Assembly: GCF_900115595.1 (NCBI RefSeq)
Contig: NZ_FOXA01000029.1
Coordinates: 1-33,596, forward strand
Length of the DNA: 33,596 nucleotides
Reading direction: 5' to 3'
From: Tranquillimonas alkanivorans
Lineage (GTDB): Bacteria; Pseudomonadota; Alphaproteobacteria; Rhodobacterales; Rhodobacteraceae
Each line of letters starts with the position of its first letter. Positions within the stretch are counted from its first letter, which is position 1. The notes beneath the pieces are model-generated. The model was not told the DNA's origin and ran no database searches. It saw only the letters and a program-made list of their open reading frames with translations. Shown one piece after another: positions 8,169 through 15,115 of this stretch. Made by a program: the position numbers and the translations under genes.

Positions 8169-8540
8169 TCAGGCGGCGACGAGAAAAACGTCGGCTTCTG
8201 CTTCGGCTCGAGCGAGATGATCTCCCACTTGGTCGGCGAGGAGACAGAGATCCTCGACGATCGGGTCGTCGGGATCGAGCTCGTCGCAGAGCACGGTCTC
8301 CAGTCGGTCCGGGTCCCCGACGAGCCGCAACGCGAGCAGCTCGTGATAGACGTGAAGCTCTCGGGCGAGCCGCCGGGTGAGACGCGGCGACGAAGCCAGG
8401 TCGCGGAGCAGGCGCTGGATGCGCCATAGAGCTTGGGATCCGCCGAGCAACAAAGCAGCGTTCTGCACGCTCTGCTCGTTTGACCAGAGAAATGTCACCA
8501 GCTCGGCGAATGCGGACCGGCGGGAAAGATGGTAGGGCAT
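8169..8540 (-). CDS. Hypothetical helical protein, 123 aa
   Basis: A 123-residue protein of unknown family starting MPYHLSRRSAFAELVTFLWS. The start is strongly supported by AAGGAGG seven bases before ATG 8540. It is mostly helical, with an Arg-rich middle and an acidic stretch (DELDPDDPIVEDL) near residues 87-99. There are no cysteines in motif spacing, no membrane segment and no recognised domain. It is the upstream member of a pair of small minus-strand genes lying between the DUF3987-type gene and the PemK-like gene. Its codon usage is like its neighbours. Confidence 0.55.
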   Translation of the reverse strand: MPYHLSRRSAFAELVTFLWSNEQSVQNAALLLGGSQALWRIQRLLRDLASSPRLTRRLARELHVYHELLALRLVGDPDRLETVLCDELDPDDPIVEDLCLLADQVGDHLARAEAEADVFLVAA

Positions 8541-8721
8541 GTAGCCTCCTTTCGGCAGCGCCGCCCGGGGATCGGGCGGTCAAGCGCATGCACCGCTGCC
8601 GGATGCATGCGGCAGACGCGGGAGGGCCCGGCCTGTCTTGGTGTTTTGGTGGGGAAGGCTCTGGAGCGGCGGGGGCCGATCGTCGGCCTCACCAGGAGGG
8701 CCGGCGAGCGACGCGTGCTGC

Positions 8722-9315
8722 TCAGGGGACGATTGTCAGCGTCTTTTTCGATCCGCCCGATTGGCCGAGCCGTGCGTTGCCGGACGCAGAGCGCGTCGTC
8801 TTGCTCGTCTTGTCGCGCCGGCCGGGGCGAGCGAACAAGCGGCTTTGCCGCTTCACCGTCTGGGGGCCGGGATGAATGCCTTCGGCTTCCTCCGAGAGCG
8901 GGACCGCCGGGAGCGACGCATAGATCTGGCACGCGCGCCGAACGAGAAAGGAGGGGAGCTCTCCCATCAGGGGCGGCTTACCATCGGGTCCCGAGCGGAA
9001 CCGGCGATCGGCGAGGGAGACGCGGATCCGGCGGTCGCACTGGAACCGGGTCGGCTCGTTGAGGCCTGCCGCCTCCCATTCCTCTTGTCTGTCGAGGCGC
9101 ACAGCATGCTGGGAAGGCTCAGGGCCCCAGAGGCGACTGGTGCCATATGCCACGACGGCTTCTCCGCTCGCAGCATCAACATGAACAAGGAGGCATGGCC
9201 GCACTTTGCAGCGCCGTCTTTCGGTATACGGAAACGCGAAGCGGACGATCATGCCCGGACGGGCGGACCGTGCCCAGGAGGGCAGGGAGATGGCGGTGAT
9301 TGCAGTGTCAGTCAT
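8722..9315 (-). CDS. PemK/MazF-like protein with basic C-terminal tail
   Basis: A 197-residue protein whose first half has the pattern of the MazF/PemK/CcdB-like barrel: RPGMIVRFAFPYTERR, then KVRPCLLVHVD, AYGTSR, and a later stretch LNEPTRFQCDRRIRVSLAD that fits the usual 'glxxPsvvrxdxi' position. MazF/PemK proteins are mRNA endonucleases. Whether this one has activity is unknown. The last 60 residues are rich in Lys, Arg and Ser and unlike typical toxins, which are about 110 residues. ATG 9315 follows GGAG at nine bases. No antitoxin-like gene overlaps it, so it could be orphan or a housekeeping relative of the fold. A 25-bp inverted repeat lies in its leader. Confidence 0.5.
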   Translation of the reverse strand: MTDTAITAISLPSWARSARPGMIVRFAFPYTERRRCKVRPCLLVHVDAASGEAVVAYGTSRLWGPEPSQHAVRLDRQEEWEAAGLNEPTRFQCDRRIRVSLADRRFRSGPDGKPPLMGELPSFLVRRACQIYASLPAVPLSEEAEGIHPGPQTVKRQSRLFARPGRRDKTSKTTRSASGNARLGQSGGSKKTLTIVP

Positions 9316-9360
9316 CGTCGAGAACTCCATCTTTTGGCGATGGCTCCCGAAGTCTGGCGT

Positions 9361-9422
9361 CTGTCGCGCCGCCTCGCCCCCGGGTGCCACCGGCACCACC
9401 CGGGGGCGAGGCGGCGCGACAG
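9361..9422. repeat. 25-bp perfect inverted repeat in PemK-like leader
   Basis: Arms at 9361-9385 and 9398-9422 are perfect reverse complements with a 12-base loop containing a nested GGTGCC/GGCACC pairing. It begins 46 bases upstream of the PemK-like gene start. A stem this long and GC-rich would be exceptionally stable in RNA or could extrude as a cruciform. Confidence 0.8.
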
Positions 9423-9429
9423 CGGCAGC

Positions 9430-9674
9430 TTCCTCCTCCTTTTTTTGCTGGTCGGCGCGGTCTGGGTTAGCGGCGATGAGGTCGAGAAGTCCGGTCCAGG
9501 TGCCGCGCCCGTTAAAGGCGGCTACGGTCCCGGCGGGGCTGGTCTACCGCATCGGCTCCAGGACCCAGCTCGGATGGGTTCTGAGCAGCCTTCCGCGGGT
9601 TTCGTAGGGCAGGATATTGAAGCGCCAGCCCCACGCTCTTTGTACCGGGCCGTGAGGCTGATGCCTCGCCTCAT
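9430..9674 (-). pseudogene. Decayed small gene with frameshift and stop
   Basis: Coding-like sequence begins at ATG 9674 behind GGAGG (MRRGISLTARYKERG). It then shifts frame in a G-run and continues as WGWRFNILPYETRGRLL ending LEPMR and TAG at 9544-9546. The same frame continues past the stop as protein-like sequence (TGLLDLIAANPDRADQQKKE) down to about 9430. The distance from start to first stop is not a multiple of three. I read it as a decayed gene of unknown function; chance resemblance to coding sequence is the alternative. Confidence 0.35.
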
Positions 9675-9682
9675 TACTTGAG

Positions 9683-9715
9683 CGCCTCCGGCGGCCCGCG
9701 GCGCGGCCGGAGGCG
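9683..9715. terminator. Hairpin after the Cys/His/Asp gene
   Basis: CGCCTCCGGC (9683-9692) pairs perfectly with GCCGGAGGCG (9706-9715), immediately beyond the stop at 9718 of the minus-strand gene. A GC-rich stem right after a stop suggests an intrinsic terminator, but no T-run follows. Confidence 0.5.
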
Positions 9716-9717
9716 AT

Positions 9718-10254
9718 TCAGCGGCGTCCTCGGCTTCGCCTAAGGTTCTTCAGGCGAGCGGAAGCACGAACGTTGGCAACGTACGCTTCGGCTTGGGTCT
9801 GACCTTCGAGGAGCCGGCGAGCGATGTCGGTCTCAAAACCGCGGCCGTGATCGAGCAAGGCGTAGTGACCACAGTCCAGTTGGCATGCGGCGAGCGTTGA
9901 AAGAGTAACCGCAATGCCGAGGTACGTGCAGTCCTCGGGCTTCTTCCACGTCGGGTCCACCACACGGCCTGTCTTCGGATCCATGCACCATGCGTGATGA
10001 ACTTCCATCGGCACGTCCGGGTGACGCGCGATGCCTTCGCAATACAAGAGGCCATGGCGCCACGCGGCGTCGCCCGAATTCTGAAAACAGTAGCGCATTG
10101 AACCGCGACGCATCCCGCTCGGAAGCGGCGATCCACAGCGCGAGGTCGCCGCTTCTCTCAGAAATTGGATCATGGCCGGATCGACGCCCGATATAGCGGC
10201 GATCGCGTCGAGGCGGTGGTCGGCGGATGTGACGGTAGATTCGTGAACTCGCAA
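9718..10254 (-). CDS. Putative transglutaminase-like Cys/His/Asp protein
   Basis: A 178-residue protein with the layout of a small cysteine-peptidase/transglutaminase-like family seen in phages and islands: RYCFQNSG (Cys56, Asn59), YCEG (Cys72, Glu73, Gly74), HHAW (His87, Trp89) and VVDPTW (Asp100, Trp103). Cys56 or Cys72, His87 and Asp100 could form a catalytic triad. The substrate is unknown and the protein may be an amidase, peptidase or ligase. The start is a TTG at 10252-10254 with a near-perfect AGGAGGAT seven bases upstream; no ATG in frame is as well placed. The C-terminus is basic (RASARLKNLRRSRGRR). It is followed by a GC-rich hairpin. Confidence 0.55.
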   Translation of the reverse strand: MRVHESTVTSADHRLDAIAAISGVDPAMIQFLREAATSRCGSPLPSGMRRGSMRYCFQNSGDAAWRHGLLYCEGIARHPDVPMEVHHAWCMDPKTGRVVDPTWKKPEDCTYLGIAVTLSTLAACQLDCGHYALLDHGRGFETDIARRLLEGQTQAEAYVANVRASARLKNLRRSRGRR

Positions 10255-10396
10255 AGTGAAATCCTCCTATGGAAGCGGGTGTCCGGCGCATCACGCCGAT
10301 GGAGGGAGGATGGGTTCGCACGGCAGTGAAAGAAGCGCGCGGCTGCCTGTTTGAATCGACGATCCGATCCGGGCGGCTGGCGGCCTTCGGAGCTCC

Positions 10397-10535
10397 GGCC
10401 CTTGGCCGCGCCTGTTCTCGTCTCGATCTCTGTTTCCATGATCCGCTCGGCCGCGAACGCCAGCATCTCGCGCACGAGGTCTCCATCAGCCTGCTTTTCA
10501 ACCAGATCAAGCAGCGCCATTCTGTCGTCGGTCAT
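10397..10535 (-). pseudogene. IS256-family transposase, N-terminal fragment
   Basis: ATG 10535 follows GGAG by six bases and opens a reading whose first 46 residues match the conserved N-terminus of IS256 transposases (MALLDLVEK, FAAERIMETE, GAAKG). Beyond this the reading frame stays open to 10170 but no longer resembles a transposase and runs under the neighbouring Cys/His/Asp gene. The catalytic DDE domain (family length about 400 residues) is absent, so it cannot catalyse transposition. Confidence 0.65.
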
Positions 10536-10680
10536 CGTCATCTCCGTCTTTGGTTTCGAGTCTCGCAACCCGAACCATCTCGAAGATCGGCGATGGCCGC
10601 CAGCGTCACGCCCGGCCGCGCGCTGCGCTACGCCGGGGGCTCCGCGCGCGGCCTCTTACACCAAACCCTGGGGCACTATC
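10397..10680 (-). mobile_element. IS256-family remnant (left end and transposase N-terminus)
   Basis: On the minus strand, the sequence after about 10680 (GCCCCAGGGTTTGGTGTAAG) has the look of an IS256-type terminal repeat. It is followed by the first 46 codons of an IS256-family transposase, MTDDRMALLDLVEKQADGDL through ETRTGAAKG (10535 down to about 10397). After that the similarity stops and no DDE domain follows, so the element is a 5' fragment. The rest was probably lost in the rearrangements that shaped this region. Confidence 0.65.
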
Positions 10681-10858
10681 CGATGACGGCCATTTCCGAC
10701 ATGGCATGAGGTCTTCATTCCGCGAACGAGCAGGCGGAACAGGCCGGTTCGGGCGGTAGTGTGCGATGTTCGGATTAGTTTGTTCGCGGCCGCCGGAGCC
10801 TACTTTGCTTCCCGGAACCTGCGGAGTCTTCGCCCAGACGACTTCTCCAGCGCCGCGG
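10681..10858. other. Spacer without a supported gene
   Basis: Between the IS256 terminal end and the stop of the 109-residue minus-strand gene I see no coding sequence, hairpin or promoter that I can support. Open frames here lack ribosome sites and protein-like composition. Confidence 0.4.
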
Positions 10859-11188
10859 TCACCCGTTCCTACCCGGCACGGCGACAACATAAGCCTCGTC
10901 ATGAAAGCGCTTGGCGGCGGCGGCTGCCGCTTCAACCGTGTCATACCTGCCGAGAAAATGGGTCCGGTCGTGCGCGCCTTCGTTGAGAACGCGTACATGG
11001 TATTCATCGTTGCGTGTTACGATGTAGGGAAGCCGCCACCAGATCAGCAGCTCCTCGATGTCACGGTCGGCGTGATCTGCGGACGCAGGTGGATTTTGTG
11101 GGTTCACCAGTATCCCATCAACCACCCGTTCGGCGGGCACTATGCGGGTGCCAACAGCAGTCGCTTGTTTCCATTGTATGTTCTGCAA
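10859..11188 (-). CDS. Hypothetical protein, possible AP2-like fold, 109 aa
   Basis: The C-terminal half (YHVRVLNEGAHDRTHFLGRY, then DTVEAAAAAAKRFHDEAY) resembles the strand-strand-strand-helix pattern of AP2/integrase-DNA-binding-like domains, which bind DNA in mobile elements. The similarity is by eye and may be superficial. The start is taken as TTG 11188, which has AAGGA seven bases upstream; a longer reading to 11341 lacks a usable ribosome site. The protein ends VVAVPGRNG. It is divergent from the PLD-type gene at 11370, so the two may share the 181-base spacer as a promoter region. Confidence 0.45.
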   Translation of the reverse strand: MQNIQWKQATAVGTRIVPAERVVDGILVNPQNPPASADHADRDIEELLIWWRLPYIVTRNDEYHVRVLNEGAHDRTHFLGRYDTVEAAAAAAKRFHDEAYVVAVPGRNG

Positions 11189-11369
11189 GTTGTGGTCCTT
11201 TCGGTGCAGTGGGATGTGCAGAGAAGATTGGCTGCTTCCGGAAGCCCGGAAGAAAAAATCCCGGCAAAATCCGCGCGAGGTTGCTGGCCGGGGATCAGGA
11301 GCCCGGTCCTTGCACCTTCCCTTGCGGTTGAATTTCTTCAATGCTCCGGATGAAGATTGGGGTGAGGGA

Positions 11370-12155
11370 ATGGTCTGGGTTCCGGATTGGCTGAAGCCGC
11401 GCGCACGTCGTATCGTCGGTTCGCACTCGACAGCGATGGAGAGCGTGGAGGCGGTAGGCCGGGAGACCTACGCATCCGCGACGAACGCAGCGCGCCCGGT
11501 CATCGAGATCGTTCGGCCGCACCTTGCCAGCGGCAAGTGCCTGATCGTGACGGGTTACCAGGACTTCTTCTCGTCTTTGTCGATCATCCTGCACGAGATC
11601 CGAGACATCTCCGCCCGTGATGATGCCCATGTGCGGATCGCCTTCGGCGTCGATACGGGGAATGCGCGTGGTTTTTCGGGGCGAGGCAAGCCTGTGGCCG
11701 AGGCGGCCAGAGATTATTTCTTGTCGCAGAACGGGCTGGCCGTCGAGGATGCTGCCGATCTGAAAGCGATCTTGGCGGCCGACGCGATCCGCGCGGGCAG
11801 GATCGACCTACGCATTTTTGACCCCACCCGCGCCCGCGAAGTCATGGGGGTAAAAGACGACCGCCGGCTGCACGCGAAGATCGTCGTGAGCGAGCACGGC
11901 GGCATCTCCGGGAGTGCCAACTTCTCGCGCGCGGGGCTCTACCGGAACATCGAGTTCGCCGACGCCTTCGGCGGCGACGCCGATGACGCCGCGGCGCGGG
12001 AGGCCGCGAAGGTCAGAAAGTCAGTCGCTGAGCAGATATGGAGCGCGAGCGCCGACTGGAATGCAGAGGCCCTCGAAATCCTTGAGGCGCTGCTTCGCCC
12101 CGTCTGCCCCGAGGATGCGGTGGCAGAGGGGAGAGCGATGTCGAGGAACGGATGA
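11370..12155 (+). CDS. PLD-type nuclease domain, truncated from a longer protein
   Basis: The protein has a phospholipase-D superfamily HKD motif: His168 and Lys170 in RLHAKIVVSE, then GISGSANFSRAGL with Ser180 and Asn184. One copy is present, as in dimeric PLD nucleases. In relatives this domain is often the N-terminus of a roughly 1000-residue SNF2-type helicase used in phage defence or restriction, and the segment NAEALEILEALLRPV matches the linker that precedes the helicase there. The reading is cut after Ala252: the last nine residues (EGRAMSRNG) are encoded by a copied fragment of another gene (repeat at 12124). ATG 11370 has a weak GGTGAGGGA upstream. It is probably a truncated remnant, though a stand-alone nuclease cannot be excluded. 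Confidence 0.65.
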   Translation: MVWVPDWLKPRARRIVGSHSTAMESVEAVGRETYASATNAARPVIEIVRPHLASGKCLIVTGYQDFFSSLSIILHEIRDISARDDAHVRIAFGVDTGNARGFSGRGKPVAEAARDYFLSQNGLAVEDAADLKAILAADAIRAGRIDLRIFDPTRAREVMGVKDDRRLHAKIVVSEHGGISGSANFSRAGLYRNIEFADAFGGDADDAAAREAAKVRKSVAEQIWSASADWNAEALEILEALLRPVCPEDAVAEGRAMSRNG

Positions 12156-12234
12156 TCCTCGAGCGGAAGGCGCTCTACCGGAAGGCCCAAGCCGACGTCT
12201 TCGCGCATGAGGACTGGGACATCCTCCTCGAGCT
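12124..12234 (+). repeat. 111-bp direct repeat, copy 1 (junction)
   Basis: Matches 33486-33596 with one difference (T at 12139, C at 33501). The match starts abruptly at 12124: bases 12123 and 33485 differ, and the reading frames upstream are unrelated. The second copy is cut by the window end, so the true repeat is at least 111 bp. The start of the repeat is exactly where the PLD protein loses its family resemblance, so this is a rearrangement junction. The copies are 21,362 bases apart, in the same direction. Confidence 0.95.
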
Positions 12235-12265
12235 CGTGGAGAAGACCGGTGGCCCGGGCGCATAA
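12125..12265 (+). pseudogene. C-terminal fragment of the gene at 32944
   Basis: Read in the frame of the gene that starts at 32944, this copy encodes RGESDVEERMILERKALYRK through AHEDWDILLELVEKTGGPGA and stops at TAA 12263-12265. It therefore supplies the last 46 residues of that protein, of which the final ten or so are not visible in the end copy because the window stops. It has no start of its own apart from an internal ATG, and overlaps the last codons of the PLD reading in a different frame. It is a displaced 3' end, not a functional gene. Confidence 0.75.
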
Positions 12266-12266
12266 A

Positions 12267-12620
12267 ATGACGCGGGCTCGCGTTCGACTACACCGGATCG
12301 AGGCGAAAACGACGGTGGGAGAACGGCGGAGCCTGCTCTTCCATCTCTACCTGGGCGCAGAAGGGCATCCTGCCGCCTTCGGCATGAGCGCGGGCTGGAT
12401 CGGAGGTACCGACGGCGCGGGAAACGGCGAGCCGGTCCCGCTACCCTTCGTGATGGATCACAAGGGGCGGCTGAACTTCGGCCGCTTCGCCGGGCGGCAG
12501 CTTCGGCGTGGCCAGATCTCTTGGAGGCAACACCAGGCATTGGCTGTGGGCACCGGCCTCGAAGTATGGCTCGCGGAAACCCGCGCCTCCTACATCGTAA
12601 CCCGGCTCATTTTCGGGTCT
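12267..12620 (+). CDS. 5' part of an unknown gene, 3' end lost
   Basis: ATG 12267 follows the stop of the displaced gene tail by one base, the spacing of a translationally coupled operon. About 118 residues look genuinely coding: MTRARVRLHRIEAKTTVGER, then strand-rich sequence with several Gly/Trp positions (GMSAGWIGGTDGAG, DHKGRLNFGRFAGRQL, LEVWLAETRASYIV). I do not recognise the family. Near 12612-12660 the reading enters DNA that codes on the other strand, and although it stays open to 13283 the later part is only a shadow. The native end seems to be lost at a second junction. The intact version probably lies beyond the right end of this window. Confidence 0.4.
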
Positions 12621-12661
12621 CCTGTTCAACTTCTCCCCACCAGACCCTTTTGCACCCCGTT

Positions 12662-13666
12662 TTACGCTCCTCCTGCCGAGGCCGACGGAGTTCGGGGTTC
12701 CGAGACCGGAAAGAACATCAGGGGGGCTTCCGCCTCCTCCTCGGCCGCCGCGAGATACGCGCTCGGCTGTATGTCGCGGACAGCAAGATGGTCGATGAGA
12801 CTCGGGATGCTGGCCGTACGGTGGCGCGTCTCTGAAATGATGGACGCGATCTGCAAAGCAGCGTCCTTCGGCACCGACACATCGGCGATTTTCGTCGCCA
12901 GTCGATCCGCCGGCATCGCAAGCGTGAGTTGTGTCATGGCCATCGTCTGCGCTTCCGCGCTTGTCCGCGCCTCTTCCGGCTCATCCAAGAGGAAGAGGGC
13001 CCGTGTTCTGGCGCTGCCGGAAATCGACAACCCATCGAGGACGATGCGGAGCGCATCGACGGAGATAGCGTCCGCCGCCATAAGGATCTTGCCCCGGCTC
13101 ATCATCGCGTTGAACGTCTCGTGGAGCACCGGGTCCGCTTCCTCCAATACGGCTCGCGCATTGGCCCGAGACCGGGCGGTCCCGATCCTCTCTACGCGCG
13201 TCATGGCGCGGTCCAGCAGGTTCTGCAGATCGGTCATGCGCCATTCGTCGCGGAAGGCGACCACGTCTTCCCCCAGATGCTGAAGCTCGCGTCTCAACGT
13301 CTCGATCCGCTGGCACACCAGCGCGGTGCCGGCCGCGGAGACCCCGAGTCCGACGAGCGACGTCGCGAGCGTGGCAACCTGCAAGCCCTGCATCATGCCC
13401 AGCATCTGCTGCATCGTCTCGATGCGGTGCTTGATCTGCTCGTTCTGCACCACGCTGATTGCGCCGGTCGCCAGCCCGCCGACCTGGGAGACCATCGCCA
13501 GCGGATTGACAAGGCTGCCGGCGATCTTGGCCAGAGCAGAAGTCTCCTGCAGATGAGCCACGATCCCGCCGCCCTCGGCGTTGATCAATAGAGCTCCCCG
13601 GCGGATCAGCTTGCCGGCTTCGAACAGCGCCTGGTACTGGGGAGGTATTGCAAAGATGTAGCTCAC
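12662..13666 (-). CDS. Unknown membrane-associated protein, 334 aa
   Basis: Begins at GTG 13666, which overlaps the stop of the upstream 209-residue gene (GTGA) and follows GGAG. Residues 50-75 (SLVNPLAMVSQVGGLATGAI) and about 96-120 (LQVATLATSLVGLGVSAAGT) are hydrophobic and Gly/Ala-rich, as in a membrane hairpin. They are separated by a short amphipathic Met/Gln-rich helix. The C-terminal two-thirds is helical and soluble-looking (ETLRRELQHLGEDVVAF, AMTRVERIGTARSRANA). No enzyme motif is visible. Helical hairpin proteins of this build include pore-forming effectors, but no family can be assigned. With the upstream gene it forms a translationally coupled two-gene unit. Confidence 0.6.
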   Translation of the reverse strand: MSYIFAIPPQYQALFEAGKLIRRGALLINAEGGGIVAHLQETSALAKIAGSLVNPLAMVSQVGGLATGAISVVQNEQIKHRIETMQQMLGMMQGLQVATLATSLVGLGVSAAGTALVCQRIETLRRELQHLGEDVVAFRDEWRMTDLQNLLDRAMTRVERIGTARSRANARAVLEEADPVLHETFNAMMSRGKILMAADAISVDALRIVLDGLSISGSARTRALFLLDEPEEARTSAEAQTMAMTQLTLAMPADRLATKIADVSVPKDAALQIASIISETRHRTASIPSLIDHLAVRDIQPSAYLAAAEEEAEAPLMFFPVSEPRTPSASAGGA

Positions 13667-14292
13667 AGAGGTTCTCTCCGGCGTTGTTGCAGTAGGAGAT
13701 CGAGCCGGGCGAAATGCCGGGACAGCACCGATGCCCCAGGACTTGCTTGAGACAGAAGCGCCTGCTCGATGCCTGCCTTCAGCGCTTCCCCGTAGGAGCG
13801 GCGCTTGTTGCCCGAAACTGTGTAGGCCGAGACGGCCAGAGCGAGACCGCCGGCCGCGATGGCGACGGGAGCGACCAGCGTGCTTATGCCGATGGCGCCC
13901 AGCATCGCAGGCGCCACTCTGCTGCCGACCGCGACCGTCGCACCGGCAGAACTGCCGCCAAGTACGAGACCGCCAATGTCCCACACCGACCAGCCATCGT
14001 AATCCGTCAGGGACACCCCGGGGGAAGCAGGTCCGGTTTCGACTTCGAGAGCAATGCGCTGTGTGAGCCTTGCTTCAACCGATTGGATCTTGAAGCTGAT
14101 GGCTTTCTCCAAGATGTTCCGCTCATGTGAGTCCTCTCGGAAAAGATGATCGTAGGCGATTTCTGCCACCGCCTCTTCCGAATAACCCCACAATTCGGAT
14201 CGCGCGCTTTCACAGGCTTCCTTCCCTGACCAGCGTTCCTCTTCCCACCAGTCGATCAGGTCGGCATCGTGAAGCAGCTTCTTGCCCATCAT
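13663..14292 (-). CDS. Unknown membrane protein, 209 aa, coupled to the next gene
   Basis: The N-terminal 110 residues are charged and helical, with a Trp/Glu-rich start (DLIDWWEEERWSGKEACES) and HLFREDSHERNILEKAI. Then come two Gly/Ala-rich hydrophobic segments: IGGLVLGGSSAGATVAVGS, and a longer one from PAMLGAIG to ALAVSAYTVSG. The basic tail is NKRRSYGEALKAG and RHFARLDLLLQQRRREPL. The start could be either of two adjacent ATGs (14292 or 14289); no strong ribosome site is seen. Its stop overlaps the GTG start of the 334-residue protein, so the two are made in fixed ratio and may form a complex in the inner membrane. No family recognised. Confidence 0.6.
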   Translation of the reverse strand: MMGKKLLHDADLIDWWEEERWSGKEACESARSELWGYSEEAVAEIAYDHLFREDSHERNILEKAISFKIQSVEARLTQRIALEVETGPASPGVSLTDYDGWSVWDIGGLVLGGSSAGATVAVGSRVAPAMLGAIGISTLVAPVAIAAGGLALAVSAYTVSGNKRRSYGEALKAGIEQALLSQASPGASVLSRHFARLDLLLQQRRREPL

Positions 14293-14425
14293 GAGGTTGG
14301 ATCATTTCCGAGCGCAGCGTCGGATCTTCCTCGATCGCCGTGGGCCGATATTTGGTCAAGGCCATGCGGAGCCAAGCAAAGCGATGCGGTCCTGAAGGCG
14401 TATCGGCAAGAGCTTTCTGGCGAGA

Positions 14426-15115
14426 TCACGGAGCCGCCTCCGGACCATCCGAGGTGCCTTCGGCGAGATACCGTTGGTTTCCCGTCGCCCAGCCCAGGAT
14501 GAGTTCGCGCCCGTCCGGCAGGTTGTGCATCAGTGGCACCGACCGTACGGCCTTGAGGCCGAGGAAACCGCAGAATGCCGCGAAATCCTCAAACCACCGA
14601 TGTTCCCCAGAAAACGAATGAACGATCATGGCGGCCGCGCTTGCGTTCATCCGCCTGGCTTCGACGACGGCCGCGGCGGTGCGATGAAAGAGTTGGTAGC
14701 GCAGGTCCGGGGGGGGCTCCGGGCAGCCTAAAATCTCGCAGATCGCCGCGAGGCGCCGCTGTTTTCCTGCGGAACCGTCCGCGAGCCACGCCCCGATGGT
14801 CCTGTCGAAGGGCTCGGCAACCTTAGCCTCGACAGCGAGGGCGACGGTGCGCTCCGCCACGCGCACCAAGGCGAAGACGTCGCATTGGCTCTCACGTCGC
14901 CCGCCCGGCAGCGGCACCTTGTGTTCGGGAATGGCGAAGATCAGGTCGGCCTGGGCGCCGAGGATCTTGGCGATCTCTGACGGCAGGCCGTCGGCGGCTT
15001 CCCATGAGCGCGCGGCTGCCATTGCTGAGAAGCCGGCGCGCCAGTGCTTCTGGGGGTCAGCCAACAGGCGGCGCCAATCCGACAGACCGCGGGAGGGAAC
15101 AAGGATCTTCGACAT
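14426..15115 (-). CDS. DUF6946-like protein with PD-(D/E)xK-like pattern
   Basis: A 229-residue protein starting MSKILVPSRGLSDWRRLLAD. It resembles a family of uncharacterised bacterial proteins (DUF6946 by memory, not checked). Conserved-looking residues are Glu40 (SWEAADG), Asp79 (SQCDVFALV), Glu96-x-Lys98 (ALAVEAKVAEPF) and the GKQRRLAAICEILG helix. Glu, Asp and ExK at these spacings match the metal-binding pattern of PD-(D/E)xK nucleases, so a nuclease fold is possible. It may also be degenerate. It is transcribed ahead of the two membrane proteins with a 133-base gap, so the three may be one functional unit. No nearby methylase would mark it as a restriction enzyme. Confidence 0.55.
   Translation of the reverse strand: MSKILVPSRGLSDWRRLLADPQKHWRAGFSAMAAARSWEAADGLPSEIAKILGAQADLIFAIPEHKVPLPGGRRESQCDVFALVRVAERTVALAVEAKVAEPFDRTIGAWLADGSAGKQRRLAAICEILGCPEPPPDLRYQLFHRTAAAVVEARRMNASAAAMIVHSFSGEHRWFEDFAAFCGFLGLKAVRSVPLMHNLPDGRELILGWATGNQRYLAEGTSDGPEAAP

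Noticed and set aside
7402-8589. A 395-residue minus-strand open frame
   Set aside because: It is Arg/Ser/Pro-rich and out of frame with two smaller genes that have ribosome sites and protein-like composition. No domain is visible.
10766-11353. A 195-residue plus-strand gene
   Set aside because: It has no ribosome site and overlaps a minus-strand gene whose C-terminus is more protein-like.
12267-13283. The open frame to 13283 as one full gene
   Set aside because: Only the first 118 residues or so look coding. The rest is opposite a membrane-protein gene that has a coupled start and plausible hydrophobic segments.
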